Below, piece by piece: positions 62,090 through 64,000 of a stretch of 64,000 bases of DNA. The position numbers and the translations under genes were made by a program. The notes under the pieces were generated by a model. It did not search any database. It was given only the letters and a program-made list of their open reading frames with translations, and was not told the origin of the DNA. Origin of the DNA: Lutjanus erythropterus (lineage: Eukaryota > Chordata > Actinopteri > Lutjaniformes > Lutjanidae); the NCBI GenBank assembly GCA_020091685.1, contig CM034595.1, positions 9,779,775 through 9,843,774 of the forward strand, in the 5' to 3' direction. Position 1 is the first letter of the stretch, and each line of letters begins with the position of its first letter.

Positions 62090-62355
62090 AGGAAACTCAG
62101 AAGGCCAAGAAGCAGCGCGTGACACCAGCAGGAATGGAGCCGTCCACTTCACAGGCTGCAGCGATGGACCAACGTCACCTGCATGTCCAAGTTCTTCAGC
62201 CCAACACCTGGCCAGGACAGACAGACCTCCATCACCAGCAGGAACTCCAAGAGCAGCTGCCTTTCAGACAGACTCAAGTGACCATGCCTGTGTATCACAC
62301 GTGTCACCTGTCACAGCTGTATGACATCACTCCAAGACATCCACCACTTAAATAA
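62090..62355 (+). CDS. Probable terminal exon of an unrecognised gene
   Basis: An acceptor TTTTTGTATTGCAG ends at 62,089. The frame that enters with two bases is open for 87 codons to TAA at 62,353-62,355. It reads AAMDQRHLHVQVLQPNTWPG, QQELQEQLPFRQTQVTMP and VYHTCHLSQLYDITPRHPPL. It is Gln-rich with His pairs, looks coding, and is followed by an AATAAA near 63,028. No family recognised. It could be a real last exon or a captured one. Confidence 0.4.
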
Positions 62356-62397
62356 CAACACAGACAACAATCAAACACAACTGTAACTAAAAGGGAT

Positions 62398-62665
62398 GGG
62401 CGGCACGGTGGCGCATTTATTAGCACTGCTGCCTCACAGCAAGAAGGTCCTGAGCTCAAATCCCCTGGCCAGCTGGGGCGCTGGGGAGTTTGTGGCTGGG
62501 GCTTTTCTGTGCGGAGTTTGCATGTTCTCCTCGTGTCTGTGTGGGTTCTCTCTGGGTGCTCCGGCTTCCTCCCACAGTCCAAAGACATGCAGCATAATAG
62601 GCTAATGGGTGACTCTAAATTGTCCATAGATGAGAATGTTTATCTGACGATAAATGAATGAATAA
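62398..62665 (+). mobile_element. SINE, partial copy
   Basis: GGGCGGCACGGTGGCGCATT head, TTTGCATGTTCTCCTCGTGT and CCTCCCACAGTCCAAAGACA body, as in the 30,372 copy, but ending early after GGTGACTCTAAATTGTCC. It begins only 43 nt after the stop of the 62,090 exon. Confidence 0.8.
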
Positions 62666-64000
62666 AAAATAAAACATATATCCATGTGTATGAGCATAAT
62701 TCACTGTTTAAAGATTAATTTTGTTTTTAATGTATGTACTAAAATAGTGTTTTTTGTCTGTTACCTCAGGGTAATATTGTGCAGTTTGTTAGTTGTTACT
62801 GAACTAAAAAGTATTTAATGTTATTTTTTGGGATTGTAAATGTTAAATGCATATATTTTTTTCTTGTATTATTTTTTGTAAATCTAATGTTATGTTAATT
62901 GTGTGTATTTTTTGTTTCATGTATTATTTTTTTGTAAGACTCTTGTTATGTTTAATGTATGTGTCACTTTTTCTTGTCTTAATTCATGTCATATATGTAA
63001 TGTTGTAAATGGAGATGCTGTGATGCAATAAAAATTTCAGACTCCTTGACATTAAGTCGTCATTCATTCATTAATTCATTCATTCTGGAATAATCTGCTG
63101 ATTATTTTCTGGAGAGAAAGGCACTTCTTCCCAGAGCTCAAAGTAAATACCTCATGATGAAGAAAATTTCAAGTTAGAATTTATTGAAATTATTAAAATG
63201 ATTTAAAAAATCCTCTCACATCTAAATCCTCATATTTGTTAAGGTGGAATCATGAAATGTTTTACATGAAAAAGACTGAATGATTATCACTTAATTTCCA
63301 ATTAATCTAATTAGTTCCCAGTTAATTTTCTATCAATGGATGGATCAGCTATACTGGTACACAGTGTACTGTTTTATTTAAAATAAATCATCATGTTTTA
63401 TTAGCTCTTCATGTTTTGTATGGATACATTCCAGATTGTACCAGTGACCACGTTTAGGTGGGTAAACATGCTAGTAAAATAAGCAAGTGGCTGGTAGATT
63501 TGTGTCAATAACCATAAACATTGGTAATCTATTGTGGCTGGCAAAAAAAAGAAAGAAAAATTGACTAGCCAACTGACAGGTGGACAAAAAAGTAAACTGT
63601 TAGTAACCAAAGCTGGTGTTGCAGTGAGATAAAGGGTACAACATTTCCCTCTGAAATGTAGTGGTTTACAACACTGGTTCCCAAACATGGTCAAGTTCTT
63701 CCAACACCTTCCAGGTAAATGACATTTATATAGAAAATGATTATTTCACCTCTTCATTATATTAAATTAGATGCTATTGTGCTATTATCAACCAGAATTA
63801 TGTTTTGTGATAGATTTCTACAAACAGGTGACAAATGAATTCCTATTACAGTTGTGAAGTTTATGCATTTCCCTAAACAGATAGTTGATTAGATAGTTGA
63901 TATTGCTAATGAGTGATTTATTTTGATTAATCATTAATAATTAATAAGACATAAAACACATTTTTTCACTTCCCCCCCCCCCCTTTTATGAAGTTTAATT
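62666..64000. other. AT-rich DNA with a polyadenylation signal, otherwise nothing
   Basis: An AATAAAA at about 63,028 could end the transcript of the 62,090 exon. No gene or element is recognised to the edge of the window; a C-run lies near 63,974. Confidence 0.4.

Overview
The window is vertebrate nuclear DNA, almost certainly from a ray-finned (probably percomorph) fish. The evidence is short exons with GT-AG introns, many CA/GT microsatellites, teleost-style tRNA-derived SINEs, decayed LINE, Tc1/mariner and hAT elements, and two recognisable genes. No prokaryotic gene organisation, CRISPR array or operon is present.

Left edge (about 1-2,880, + strand): the last two coding exons and 3'UTR of dysbindin (dtnbp1), a BLOC-1 subunit. 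From about 2,880 to 7,640 lies intergenic DNA. It holds a 146-bp foldback, a decayed retroviral-type pol fragment (RNase H, then integrase zinc finger), and a 1.16-kb hAT-like element inserted between the two pol pieces.

Centre (57,898 down to 7,906, - strand): one large gene, tail-to-tail with dtnbp1, which I reassembled exon by exon from splice sites and phases. It encodes an IgGFc-binding-protein-like (FCGBP-like) secreted protein of about 2,400 residues. The order is signal peptide, IgGFc-binding N-terminal domain, then five vWD-C8-TIL units and a short basic C-terminus. Thirty-five coding exons are placed, and 33 of the 34 junctions agree in phase. The exception is exon 3 to exon 4, where a small exon seems to be missing. 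By analogy with FCGBP the product would be a mucus-associated, disulphide-linked polymer former. Four vWD domains keep the GDPH self-cleavage motif and the third has lost it. The last TIL exon has lost most of its cysteines while staying open and in phase.

The introns hold SINEs, LINE reverse-transcriptase fragments, a dead Tc1-like element and a rearranged mariner-type fragment arranged as an inverted pair. Five TG microsatellites, all TG on the transcribed sense strand, lie next to splice sites: one in dtnbp1 and four in the fcgbp-like gene.

Right edge (57,900-64,000): mostly repeats, including a hAT-like element with TAGGGCTGTCAA-type ends, plus one likely terminal coding exon on the + strand (62,090-62,355) from a gene I do not recognise, followed by a SINE and a polyadenylation signal.
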